64,000 nt of DNA from Bombyx mori (lineage: Eukaryota > Arthropoda > Insecta > Lepidoptera > Bombycidae): positions 2,978,501 to 3,042,500 of the forward strand of contig NC_085126.1 in NCBI RefSeq assembly GCF_030269925.1, written 5' to 3'. The notes below the pieces were generated by a model. The model saw nothing but the letters and a program-made list of their open reading frames with translations. It made no database searches and had not been told where the DNA came from. Below, in pieces: positions 11,631 to 21,958 of this stretch. Position 1 is the first letter of the stretch; each line of letters begins with the position of its first letter. Both the position numbers and the translations under genes were made by a program.

Positions 11631-11814
11631 TCATAATAATAATAATTGTTGGCGCCATTTATTAAATTAAGCCACTTGCTTCAGCGTCACCCACCCAGAT
11701 TAATAGCGAATCGTTGTGACACTTTTTCTTAAAAAGATAGCGTGCTGTTTACTTTTACCAACGATGTGTAGGTATTATCTATGATCCATAGTACATATTT
11801 TACGAAATATTTCA

Positions 11815-11990
11815 GTATATGACCACTATTTTACTGAGATTATATTTCATCCCATATCATCTCATCTCACTCACTCTCATAATCTCATTTCATTTAATTT
11901 CATGCCAGTTGATTAATGTCTCAAATTATTCATCTTTATTTCATTTCACTCCATATCATTTTTCATAAAAATAAGAATATAAATTAAAAT
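11815..11990 (-). repeat. Second, inverted copy of the GAAAT-array repeat
   Basis: The reverse complement shows 'gatgatatgggatgaaatat', then aatctcagt and tggtcat, and a (GAAAT)-like array, as at 1950-2090. The two copies are about 10 kb apart in opposite orientation within the same intron. Confidence 0.65.
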
Positions 11991-12321
11991 AAAACATGAC
12001 CTAAAGGTCTTAGTAACCAGGTCATAAAATCCTATAATTTTTTTTTACGAAAATAAGGCTATTTAACTGTTCCTTCGTTTTAGGAGACAGGCAAAGATGT
12101 AGATGGTCGTAAAGCCATTTCTTCAATTAGCTGCAGCAGCAGAATTTTAACATTACCGTTAATTGACTTAAAATTTAAAACTACTTATCAATAACTTCTA
12201 ATTTTAAGATATATTGTGTAAATTGTATCAGATTTACAAAAATTATGGATTCGAATAATTTTTTTAAACAATTCCATACATACAATTTTGAAGTTCGTTT
12301 AATGTCAAATACAAAACCAAA

Positions 12322-12924
12322 ATGTCCGAATCTCATCTAATTTGTCCTCCGTATAATTACTTGAGAGATGCAAAAATTTACAACAAAAAAGACGAAATCG
12401 TACCCTGGCACTGGATCGAGGAGAACGCCGATATTCTCGTCCTCCTATTCACCGCTAAGGGGATAGATAAAGATGGAATTATAGAAAATTTCTATAAGAT
12501 TTACGAGAACGTGAAACACCGTAATTTCCCTTTAGAAGTGATTTATGTGCCCACGGACGAAACCGAAGACGATATGAAGGCGTGCTATGAGGAGCAGGCG
12601 AACTGGTTTACTCTTAAGCTTTCTGACAGCCTGGTACCGGCACTCGTGTACATATATGAAATAACATGCATTCCACACGTTTTGGTAATCAATGTGAACG
12701 GTAGCGTTATTTCAAAACACGGTTTAATTGATTTGGTCGAATATGGTAAAAACGCTGTCGTCTCGTGGCTTTCCACATCCGGGCCGACCAAAAATCATAG
12801 AAGGGTAAGCAAAGATGCAGCGATGTACGGGACGGAGTGGCGCTTCCACAATGCGTTCAAGCCACACGCGCAGTACAAGAAAAAATTCAGCGACTTAGCT
12901 GAAGCAACCTCCAAACAAACATGA
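12322..12924 (+). CDS. Nucleoredoxin-like thioredoxin-fold protein lacking the CxxC motif
   Basis: A 200-residue single-exon gene. The layout fits the nucleoredoxin-like (NXNL/RdCVF) group: beta strand ILVLLFTAKG (residues 38-47), helix IIENFYKIYENV, strand FPLEVIYVPTDET (69-81), acidic DDMKACYEEQANW, then the cis-proline segment CIPHVLVINVNGSVI (116-130) and the GLIDLVEYGKNAVVSWL helix. In active members the first strand is followed by a WCxxC redox centre. Here that position reads GIDKDG, so the redox cysteines are absent. Residues 150-200 form a basic extension of no known type. The start ATG follows an A-rich leader (aaaaccaaaATG), and an ATTAAA signal lies 32 nt past the stop. It is nested on the same strand in the second intron of the CABIT-like gene. 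Function is unknown; a non-enzymatic, binding-type role is inferred. Confidence 0.75.
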   Translation: MSESHLICPPYNYLRDAKIYNKKDEIVPWHWIEENADILVLLFTAKGIDKDGIIENFYKIYENVKHRNFPLEVIYVPTDETEDDMKACYEEQANWFTLKLSDSLVPALVYIYEITCIPHVLVINVNGSVISKHGLIDLVEYGKNAVVSWLSTSGPTKNHRRVSKDAAMYGTEWRFHNAFKPHAQYKKKFSDLAEATSKQT

Positions 12925-12955
12925 CGTCCTAGTACTTTTGTAGAAGAAATTGACT

Positions 12956-12961
12956 ATTAAA
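12956..12961 (+). promoter_or_regulatory. Candidate poly(A) signal ATTAAA
   Basis: ATTAAA lies 32 nt after the stop of the nucleoredoxin-like gene. It is the only good poly(A) hexamer variant close to the gene and supports it as an independent transcription unit inside the intron. Confidence 0.5.
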
Positions 12962-13000
12962 ATTATTAACACGACTCTTACTTCATTTGCCATTTCAAAT

Positions 13001-13218
13001 TTTTTTATTGCCTTTGTAGGCAGACGAGCGTACGGCCCACCTGGTGGTAAGTGGTTACCGTCGCCCATGGACTACAGCAATGCCAGGATCAGAGCCAAGC
13101 CGCTGCCTACTGCTTAATACTCTCCACGAGCCTCGTTTGAAAACGGACATGTCACAGCGCTCGGGAAACACCGTGGAGGGGAGCTCATTCCATAGCCGGA
13201 TGGTACGTGGCAAAAAAG
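13001..13218 (-). mobile_element. CR1/Jockey-like LINE 3' end
   Basis: Minus copy of the family at 6417-6720. It encodes FLPRTIRLWNELPSTVFPER then FKRGSWRVL and ends in the T-run (tail) at 13001 after 'cctttgtaggcagacgagcg'. It inserted about 40 bp downstream of the poly(A) signal of the nucleoredoxin-like gene. Confidence 0.7.
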
Positions 13219-13517
13219 ACAAAAAAGATAAAAACAGACAAAAGCAGACTTCTCTCCGTTTTCCTAAATAGTAATTTATCTTCAGAATATGTATTGATTG
13301 GATCACTTTTGCCACTAGTTGAACAAACACTTGTCTAGCTGAACCCTAATTTGAAAAGTTTATCATCAATCAGAAAGTTCTTTATCATTGATATTGACGT
13401 GTCGTATCGATAGCCGATAATTGGATTTGACCAAAGGAATTAGGAAAATACCGAGTTGAGTTTGCACAAAGGCGAATTGTTGTATCAGAATCTGTTGGTC
13501 AAGGTCAAGACACTTCT

Positions 13518-13694
13518 GTGTGCTTAGTCCGATTTTTTTAACGTTTTCGATAACGTAAAAGTTAACTGAAATATGTATGCAGTTGGAACAGCGCCCTTAG
13601 CGGCACACGTAGGCAAACGTCCCAACTCGATTCAAATTTGAGTTAACTTTTACGCTATCGAAAACGTTACAAAACTCGTAGGTACTAAGCACAC
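13518..13694. mobile_element. MITE with long terminal inverted repeats, copy 1
   Basis: Left arm gtgtgcttagtccga... then aacgttttcgataacgtaaa. The reverse complement of the right arm is gtgtgcttagtacctacgag... then aacgttttcgatagcgtaaa. The arms extend about 50 bp each around a centre with 'gttggaacagcgcccttagc'. The second copy is at 34468-34646. No clear target duplication is visible. Confidence 0.75.
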
Positions 13695-13806
13695 TAGTCC
13701 TAAGAGCTAGAGTGGTATGATGACTAATTTCATGTACTTAGTGTTGTACCTAAATTTTATAAGTTGAATATAGAATATTTTATCTCCATCTTATCTTATT
13801 AGTTTA

Positions 13807-14049
13807 TTACTGGTGGTAGGACCTCTTGTGAGTCCGCGCGGGTAGGTACCACCGCCTTGCTTATTTCAGCCGTGAAGCAGTAATGCGTTTCAGTTTGAAG
13901 GGTGGGGCAGCCGTTGTAACTATACTTGAGAGAAATTATATCTCAAGATGGGTGGCGCATTTACGTTGTAGATGTCTATGGGCTCCAGTAACCACTTAAC
14001 ACCAGGTGGGCTGCGAGCTCGTCCACACATTTAGGCAATAAAAAAAAAA
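13807..14049 (+). mobile_element. Bm1-type SINE, 5'-truncated
   Basis: Begins at ttactggtggtaggacctct without the tRNA-like head and ends aggcaataaaaaaaaaa. All body landmarks are present. Confidence 0.9.
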
Positions 14050-15989
14050 TAAAAAAAAGAAAAATCTTTTTCACTTGTCGACCTTCCCGGTCAGTCACAT
14101 TCTTCCTTTTGTTGCCTATATTACTGCTACCTAATTAGTTTTGAGAGGCCATTTGGTCATATTTCTAGAACGTCTTTGGAATCCCCAGCCATTCCTCCCG
14201 TTCTACCACTAATCAGCAAGGACTATTTTTGAGTAGAGTTCTCTGAGAAATTATTACAAAAGAAACATGAAAAAAAAAATGTTTGGTTAATAGTGCCTTA
14301 ACCAAATTGTGTGTTCCATCCTTGTCAAGGGGAGTGCTAACCGTCTCTCCTTTCAATAGACACGAGAAATTTATTGAGCTAAAGACTTATATACGGAATT
14401 TTTATAAAAAATTACTTGCGCGATTTATGCAATTTCTATTTATTTTTAATATTAAATACATTATCTAAATATTTAATATTGTTTTGTTAGTACTGCAGTT
14501 ACTAAAAGATATTTTGATCTAAAAAATTGTTTTTATTAAAATGGTTGGGAAATAGAATAATAATTCTTTGTAAAATCAAACTAAGATTTTGAGCGCCATC
14601 TGTTGACGCGAGAGCAAACTAGAAAAAATTTAAAGCTGCAAATCAATCGCGATGAGTTAGTCTTGTAAATGCTTTTATTTTTTGAGTAGTCTTTTTCACT
14701 TTTATACTTGAAATATTTATGACGTATTAATCTTTTAGTTTTCGTGAAACTGCACAAATGTGGGAGAATATGCAACAAATATGTCGGAAGAGGCTTTTTT
14801 TTTCTTTAAAAAAATTTATAAGTCTCAGTAAATTTCCACCAGTTTATTGGGATACTTAATTTAATTTCATCCAAATTGATTACAAATTCAATGATCAAAT
14901 GATTAACTTAATTTCGTTACCGATCCGTTTCATTTCTCATATTTATTCAATAAACTTAAGTTTATCATGTAAATAAAAATAATTTCATAGTAAATAGGCT
15001 TGACGCTGGCAACAATTACATCGCAAGAGGCCGATTGCACTATGCTGGAAAAAGGAGAGGAGTATTTAATCATTACTGCACTTTTGCGATTCTAATAAAA
15101 AAATAAGGCGTTTTTAAATTTTGAAATGCGTATCAAACATTTCAAAATCAACGTACCTAATTGTTTGTTGATACCAATTTTCAAAATACTGTTAATCCTA
15201 TTTGGTAAAAGTAAGTAGCAACATTTGCTTAACAGTTCTTATTTATATCTTTATCGTAGGGTGATTTGTGAAGCCAACACTTTAAGTAGGATCAGCCTTG
15301 CCAGCCTCAGCAATATAGAAGCTCCTTTTTGAAGGTTGAGGGTGTTTTAAACCATAGAAACTTCGAGCTTTCACGGAGGTGACATTCACTCTGTGACGTC
15401 AATGAACGCCAGCAACCACTTAATTCTAAGCGGACTTCAAGTACCAATCAAATAAATCCCAATTTCCTCTAAGCGTGTACTTTACAAAAGCAATGATTAA
15501 CATATCGAATTGTCATCGTAAAATATGCAAATCGCCAATTTAAAAAACTGGTTTTAAGACTTTAACGTCCACAGATTAAAAATCTATAAATTTGACAGTC
15601 AATAAATCTTGACAGATTTATAGAGGGTCGTTTGACATTGTGATTGATCAAGTGCCTACATAATTTCGATTCACACTGCTACAATTTACGTGTGTTCGAT
15701 TAATGTTGCCAAACGTGGGTTTATTATTTATTAGTTATTAAAATAATTCGTTAAATTACGTAACAATAAATATCATTGTGTAGTACCACATTTTAATACA
15801 TCTGTTTTGAAATAAGAAGCGATGGAACAGATCTTAGTAACTCCGAAAAAGCATAAAATTTTGTTCATTATTCAATAATTAAAATTCGAAAATAGCCTTA
15901 TTCATAAATTACTAAACTGGTTTTAGTACATTGATACGAATATTAGTTATTTCGTTATATTAGTTATATTCGATAGTTAATACGAAAAT
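14050..15989. other. Intronic stretch, mostly unassigned
   Basis: AT-rich. Around 15350-15450 there is weak resemblance to the SINE 3' body (gtcaatgaacgccagcaacc), too diverged to call. No exon is supported. Confidence 0.35.
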
Positions 15990-16160
15990 AGCTTTCAATC
16001 TTTAAGTTTTTATGACCACTAAATCGATTAAGACAAAATTTGGTATGTAAATAATTTGAACAGTTTGGAAAATAATATAGAGGCTACCTTGCGTCTTACT
16101 TATTGGGCCCATACGCGAAATTGTAGTCTAAGCGGGCGACACTCCGGGTGGAAAGCTAGT
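15990..16160 (+). mobile_element. Helitron-like fragment ending CTAGT
   Basis: The tail gggcgacactccgggtggaa then agCTAGT (16156-16160) is typical of lepidopteran Helitron 3' ends. The 5' boundary is not clear. Confidence 0.4.
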
Positions 16161-16433
16161 TAATTAATATAACTTTTAATTGCCTTTTTGGTCGAATTAT
16201 TGGTGGTCGAACTCAATGTCTATGTGAATGATTTTTGTGTTTTTAGTCCGGTGAAACGGCGGCAGATGCTGCTGAGCAAGTATACCTTTGCTTAAAAAAT
16301 CCTAGATAAAAAAGTGGGCCCCGATTCGGTAGTATCGAAAAGATATATTCATATTGGCATTTATCCGCTATAGATATCTGTGCCTCAAGACAATGTTACA
16401 TTCTACCAGCGTCAATGCTATCGTTGTGGACCA

Positions 16434-16543
16434 TGGCTAAAACCCACTGAGTTTCTCACCAGACCTTCGTAGTAGATTCAGAGAAGCATTGTTCTTGCTA
16501 AGGCTAGTGTTAGCAATTCTCAAGTTGAGGCCGTGGTACGAAA
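16434..16543 (+). mobile_element. Old Jockey-type LINE 3'-UTR fragment
   Basis: Diverged copy of the 3' UTR landmarks 'cccactgagtttctcaccag', 'gtagattcagagaagcattg' and 'ttgctaaggctagtgttagc'. Confidence 0.6.
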
Positions 16544-17473
16544 AAAGAACTTTTAGGCGGGAAATGTGATGTACGAGGCTGTGTCAATTGTTTTATTTTG
16601 ATAACATACTGTTTCTTCTGGTTCAAATGTTAACGCTTGTCTTATTAACTGTTAAGTATCTGTGAAGTTGCACGAATGTCTATAAATTTAAACAAATATT
16701 GTTATATATTAAATACTGATTAAGGACTACCTGAACTCGATACTGGCAAAGAAATCGTAAGGAGTCGATGTAGTACTGAAAAAAAAATTGCATTGATCAA
16801 CGATTGTAGTTTCACAACAAAAAATCTGATTCTACTTGTTTCGACGACAATTAACATAGATAATACCACAATACAATAAGCAACACTACACAGATTATAA
16901 ATATTCATTTGTGTTTTTTTTTCTATTGATCGAGACAATGGACTCACCTTACAGAATCGATTAGGTAATAAAACCTGTGTTCGAATCTAGATACGCTTGA
17001 ATTGCGTCACGGTTGCCTTATACCCTGTTTTTATGTAGGTTGATGTTCTTAACTAGTTAGGTTACGTATTGTAATTATTGTCTTTACCTTTTTATTTTTA
17101 TCATCTAATCAAATATTAGGCGGAATGCTTACGCGGCCAGCCACAGAATTGCTTGGAAACTTTGAGCTCTGTAATACTGCGCACAATCAAATCAGAGTCG
17201 ATGAAAATAAACCATAAGGCATTGGTGGTTTTATTCACTACATTAATGGCCCGGTTTAAATCTAGTAGTGATAATCTTAAAAATAGTATCTGCGATTATT
17301 TATGCCCCATGAATAACAGATGGCGTTAATAACCTAACAGGATAGCTTTTAAAAAATACTGCCAATAATTAATAATACCCGATTAATAGCAGATGGAGTT
17401 AATTATAGGTTCATACAATTTATTGGACTATTAATTATCCAATATCACCTAAATACTGTGTTAATTGTTTTAA
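16544..17473. other. Intronic stretch, nothing recognised
   Basis: AT-rich, with no exon or repeat boundary that I can support. Confidence 0.35.
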
Positions 17474-17560
17474 CCCACCTGGTGTTAAGTGGTTACTGGC
17501 ACTTAACACCAGGTGGGCTGTGAGCTCGTCCACCCATCTAAGCAATAACAAAAAAATTAA
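17474..17560 (+). repeat. Bm1 tail forming a perfect 18-bp hairpin
   Basis: Arm 17474-17491 (cccacctggtgttaagtg) and its exact reverse complement at 17500-17517, separated by gttactgg. Both arms are the same part of the SINE 3' end in opposite orientation, followed by the normal tail to ctaagcaataacaaaaaaa. It represents a tail-to-tail SINE inversion or a foldback product. Confidence 0.8.
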
Positions 17561-18027
17561 ATAAAAAAATCATTATGGAGCCGGTCGGGACGTCATATAA
17601 ATGTCAGGAAACGCACTGCGGATGAACACAATTGTCCCACGTAGCCATCAGATCTTATATTGGGGTATAAAGCTTGGGTGCCTAATGCAACGTCTAGCTT
17701 ACATTAAGTTTATCACGCGAATAATTCTATACCAGAGACATGAACAGCGAATACGGAACTCGACCGTAAACGCGGCGTTTATGAACGTGTGTCATCGTTA
17801 ATTCGAGAGATTAACTGTAATGGCGTAATAAAATCAGCTACAGAATTAAAATGTCACATAAAGAGTGTCGGACAGAATTATTTTGGATTTAATGGCCATT
17901 ACCTTTGGATGCGAGATTGAGTGACTGCGTCGTTTGCTGGTGTGATCGTCACATGGTTTGAGGAGTTGATCGGTCTGGCTACTGTACGAAAGGGTCCAGA
18001 TTTGATTTCCAGTGGGAATTAATATAT

Positions 18028-18339
18028 TGTTACGCGCTGGGGTTCGGGATAAATAGAACTTCCACCGAAGTACAAATTAAAACTCTATTTAACAATTAGA
18101 ACACATACAGAACACTTTACAGGTCGTAATGCACTTCTTCCGCTTCGCTTCAGGTGATCCGTTCGCTGTTTCACTTCGAGTAGATCCGATTACTAACTGC
18201 CTTCGTGACATCCCTGTAACACTTTAAGAGTCGATACGACATCCCTAGAATTATCGAGAGCATTCCTGACAAGTCGAGTATTTCCGATATGCGTTTCCGC
18301 CATTTGACGACAGATGACGTTGTTCTTACCGGCGTAACA
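18028..18339. mobile_element. Candidate solo LTR, 312 bp
   Basis: Starts TGTTACGC and ends GCGTAACA, an inverted-repeat pair typical of LTR ends (TG...CA), especially of BEL/Pao-type elements. There is no internal retrotransposon coding and no second LTR in the window, so it would be a solo LTR. The flanking 4 bp (ATAT versus GTAT) match at three positions only. Confidence 0.5.
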
Positions 18340-18799
18340 GTATCAATGAAAAAAAATCTGATATCCAGGGACTTGTTGTTCTTGTCTCATGTTTACCGGA
18401 GCCATAGTTACTTCTTCATTTTCTTGCCCTTATCTCACATTATGTATGGTCGGTACTTCAGGTTCTCTAATCATGCTGTCTCACTATGCAGGAATGCAGT
18501 AAACCTACCACATCCATATTTGGTACGAGTTTTACGACCGGCCGCCGGCCTGACGTCAATCCTCCTTGGGTGCTATCTTCACAAGTATATCCATTGAGAC
18601 GTGCCATAGAGGAAGGACCATTCTGTTCCTCTGTTTGCATCTTACATTATTTTTTTTATAATAACGTCAAAATTAATAGTAGTTATAAGACTGAGGGAAA
18701 TCCTAGATTTGAGTATTTGAATTTGGAAACTTCACGCACGCCATTTAACTTACGTTGATCGTACTATAACAGAACCTCCTAAGGTTCCCCAGAGGTTTT

Positions 18800-19110
18800 A
18801 CGGTGAAGGAATAACATCGTGTAATAAAAATGAAACCCGCAAAATTATAATTTGCGTAATTACTGGTGGTAGGACCTCTTGTGAGTCCGCGCGGGTGGGT
18901 ACCACCACCCTGCCTATTTCTGCCGTGAAGCAGTAATGCGTTTCGGTTTGAAGGGCGGGGCAGCCGTCGTTACTATACTTGAGACCTTAGAACTTGTATC
19001 TCAAGGTGGGTGGCGCATTTACGTTGTGGATGTCTATGGGCTCCAGTAACCACTTAACATCAGGTAGGCTGTGAGCTCGTCCACCCATGTAAGCAATAAA
19101 AAAAAAAAAA
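18800..19110 (+). mobile_element. Bm1-type SINE, head-less, first half of an inverted pair
   Basis: Begins inside the post-tRNA region (acggtgaaggaataacatcg), carries the whole body and ends in a 12-A tail at 19099-19110. The next base starts a second SINE in the opposite orientation. Confidence 0.9.
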
Positions 19111-19320
19111 GGTCCTACCACCAGTAATTACGCAAATTAAAATTTTGCGGGTTTCATTTTTATTACACGATGTTATTCCTTCACCGTGGAAGTCAATCGT
19201 GAACATTTGTGGAGTACGTATTTCATTTGAAAAATTGGTACCCGCCTGCGGGATTCGAACACCGGTGCATCGCTTCAACACGAATGCACCGGACGTCTTA
19301 TCCGTTAGGCCACGACGACT
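19111..19320 (-). mobile_element. Bm1-type SINE head region, second half of an inverted pair
   Basis: Contains the tRNA-like head (GGATTCGAACACCGG, the B box read on the minus strand) through to ggtcctaccaccagtaatta, but lacks the 3' body and tail. Positions 19111-19186 are nearly perfectly complementary to 18801-18876 (76-bp arms). It ends 155 bp before the acceptor of the next exon. Confidence 0.9.
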
Positions 19321-19475
19321 ACTGATGTATTTGTAATTCATATGTAATATTTCATTGAATGTAAAAACTCAAAAATCTTAAAAATGGTACTTAACCCCCT
19401 CATCTGCTCGTGTCTTTAATTATATACCTAAGTGCCACCAGACCAGTCGACTCACCAGTAGTTCATGTATTTCAG

Positions 19476-19701
19476 GAGCTCTTCGTGCCGATCAATACTA
19501 AAGGGGAACTGTATGAGGTCTGTCCCGAGGAGCTCACTCCGGCAGAGTGGGAGAACGGCGAAGTACCAGTGTCTCCTCCACCTCCCGAGGCTGGCACAAA
19601 GGCGCATCGTTTGCCGCACCTGTTGAGCCTGTGGCGGCTGCCGACCAGGGTACGACTGCTGGCGGGAACGGTGCCCATCGAGATGGCACACGATGTCGGA
19701 G
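19476..19701 (+). CDS. CABIT-like gene, third exon
   Basis: The acceptor is TGTATTTCAG ending 19475. The donor is GAG|GTACTT, with the exon ending at 19701. It opens in phase 0, as required by the exon ending 1323, and ends in phase 1. The product begins ELFVPINTKGELYEVCPEEL, continues through a proline-rich loop (PVSPPPPEAG), and ends in RLPTRVRLLAGTVPIEMAHD, a pattern of beta strands like the second half of a CABIT domain. GC-rich codon third positions contrast with the flanking introns. The inverted SINE pair lies just upstream in the intron. Confidence 0.75.
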
Positions 19702-19814
19702 GTACTTATCTATTTTGGCTTTTAATTAGCGATATTGATGAGAAAAAACATCAAAATCAATTACGTACCCTATTTTTGTGAATCAAAATTAATAGTTTTT
19801 TATTTACATTACAG

Positions 19815-21958
19815 AAGACCTCCTGCTGCGGGCGGCAGTGACTGAACCAGTCCTTGTTATGTGCAGTCTTCCCGAATACGGTTCGATACTGTCGAGCCCC
19901 AGTAAACAAGTCGACCCACGTTACCACGCCAAAGAGGCATTGCGACTACTACCTCTCAATGGCGACATCAGAGTCCGCCGCACGCAGCTCGGCTTCGAAA
20001 ACGAGAAGCGAATGTTCCTCTCCGCTCGCCTACAAAAAGCTCTAACCTTCTGTCAACACAACGTTGACAACTGGATCAGGCAGATCTCCTACGCGAACTC
20101 GTCCGTCATCGGCAAAGCGAAGACAGCTGAAGACATCATGAAAGAAGACCAGGAGCCGGTCAAATTTGAAAAGGAACGAAAATTCACACTGCAAGGCCTG
20201 AAGATCGATCCTTCCAGACTGTTCGGTAAAAGTGAAAAGGTTCTAAAAGACATACCCGACGAAACCGAAGGATCAATTATATTTTTAAGTAAAAACGAAC
20301 TCGAGCACATGAACTACGAGATGTATAGCGATGACGAGGTAAAAGATAACAAGAGCGACGATAAAACAGAACAAGAGGGTTTCTCCAACGAAAAAATGCA
20401 CGTCTTTCGAGAAGATCCCGGACAGAAGAAAAACAAGTGGTTTAAAAATTTAAAACTCCTGAAAAGCGCCGAGAAACTTGCAGATGATAAGGTATCGGCG
20501 AATCAAAAACCATCCGAAATACGGGATCCCTTCGATCGACTGGGAGAGAAACATAGTTCTATTGAGCGGTACCAGGACATGGCAAAGTTGATAGAGGATA
20601 GGTTCGGTGCGTCCAGAAAAAGCGACAGTACAGCCGAGAATAGCCATTCATATAAAAGCTTAACAACGTCGTCCTCCGAAATGGGAACTAGTCAATGTAG
20701 CTCAAATCACAAGAAACCGGTGCTCACAAAATCAGTTTCGGTTCAAACCGGAATGCCTAATAGCTCCGAAGACGACAACAATGAAATGAACATGAAACAC
20801 GGAAGAAAGAACTTGAGTGTGGACCAAATAAATTATTGCGGGTCCATGGAAAGCGACACTAGTTCGGGCAGAAAGCTGAAGTCTCTCGACGAAAACATGC
20901 TAAAGAAATCATCGGCTACGAAGTCATCCTCGAATTTGGAAAGGCGCCAGAGGATCCAGCCAGATTTGATACCGGAAAAGGCTATCGTGAAATCGGAATC
21001 ATACAATCAAATTCACAGCTGCGAAGACATCAATATGTACGGAGCCGGCTCTTTGTTTAACGATAGCGAATTCGAAATAAACTACAAGCAGCACTCGTTC
21101 ATAACCGACAAACTCTGCTCCGAGTTCCACGTCAAGACAAAGAAGGTTCTGAGCAAGTCCACGTCTAATTTACTGCATCCTAAGAAAACGAACGATAAGA
21201 AGGAAGGCAGTAACAGCAACAGCATGCCGACGAAAACTGAACGCGGCAGTGACGCTGAGAGATTTAACTTTAGAAAGAAAATAGACAAGCCGCGGGCTCC
21301 GACCCCGAAATCGGAGGAGGAAGACGCGCTAGTCGATATTTCAGAAACGCAAACAAAAGTTAGAAGATCCATATCGTCCATACAGAAACGGAAGTTACCT
21401 GTGATAGAGGATCTGCCGTACGGTCAAGTAGCCGACGCGGTCGACGTCGATGAAGAGCCAATCGAAGCCGACGGTATATCAGATAATATATACGCTGAAA
21501 TATGTCCACCGAATCATAACAAAACGGACAATGACTACGATATGAACATAGACGTGCTGGCCAACGATCCCGTTATACGTAACGTTAAAAAGGAAGTGAT
21601 CACAAGAAACGATGAAAGAGCGAGACAGATGATGATCGAAAACCAGGAAAATCCCTTCAGGCACATCGAAGTGGTCGTTATAGAGAAAACTGACTTCGAA
21701 CTTGACGATTCTAGTGTTACGTCCAGTGATATAGAAGATAGGCCGGCTGTATCCATAGTAGATTCGTGGGAGAGGGAGAACGATGCTAGCAAGGTCCACG
21801 CTATTCGCTTAGAAATAACATCTCACGAATATACAAACGAAAGTCAGAGTATTGACGATTCCGAAGTAGTTCTAAGTAAAGATTCGTTGAGTTTTAGTAA
21901 TAGTATACATTTGAATGGCAATTATCCCAACGAAGCCATTTATGATACGTTAAAATAG
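19815..21958 (+). CDS. CABIT-like (serrano-type?) protein, terminal coding exon
   Basis: The acceptor is TTACATTACAG, so the exon starts at 19815; it is separated by a 113-bp intron from the exon at 19476. Joining restores GEDLLLRAAVTEPVLVMCSL, then EYGSILSSPSKQVD, a likely end of the folded domain. After about residue 70 of this exon the protein becomes a long charged, Ser/Lys/Asp/Glu-rich tail, predicted to be disordered. It has short tyrosine motifs, DNIYAEICPP (around residue 555) and NEAIYDTLK at the very C-terminus. These resemble phosphotyrosine/SH2-adaptor sites and would suit a THEMIS/GAREM-like adaptor. Insect genes of this kind include serrano, a planar-polarity/tracheal protein; the orthology is tentative. 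Stop TAG at 21956-21958. The codon use is clearly coding. The track-style start at 19838 (a GTG) is not a start but lies inside the exon. Confidence 0.8.

Noticed and set aside
19838..19840. Start of the 706-codon frame at 19838
   Set aside because: The codon is GTG inside an exon. Acceptor, phase and protein continuity place the exon start at 19815 and the protein start upstream.
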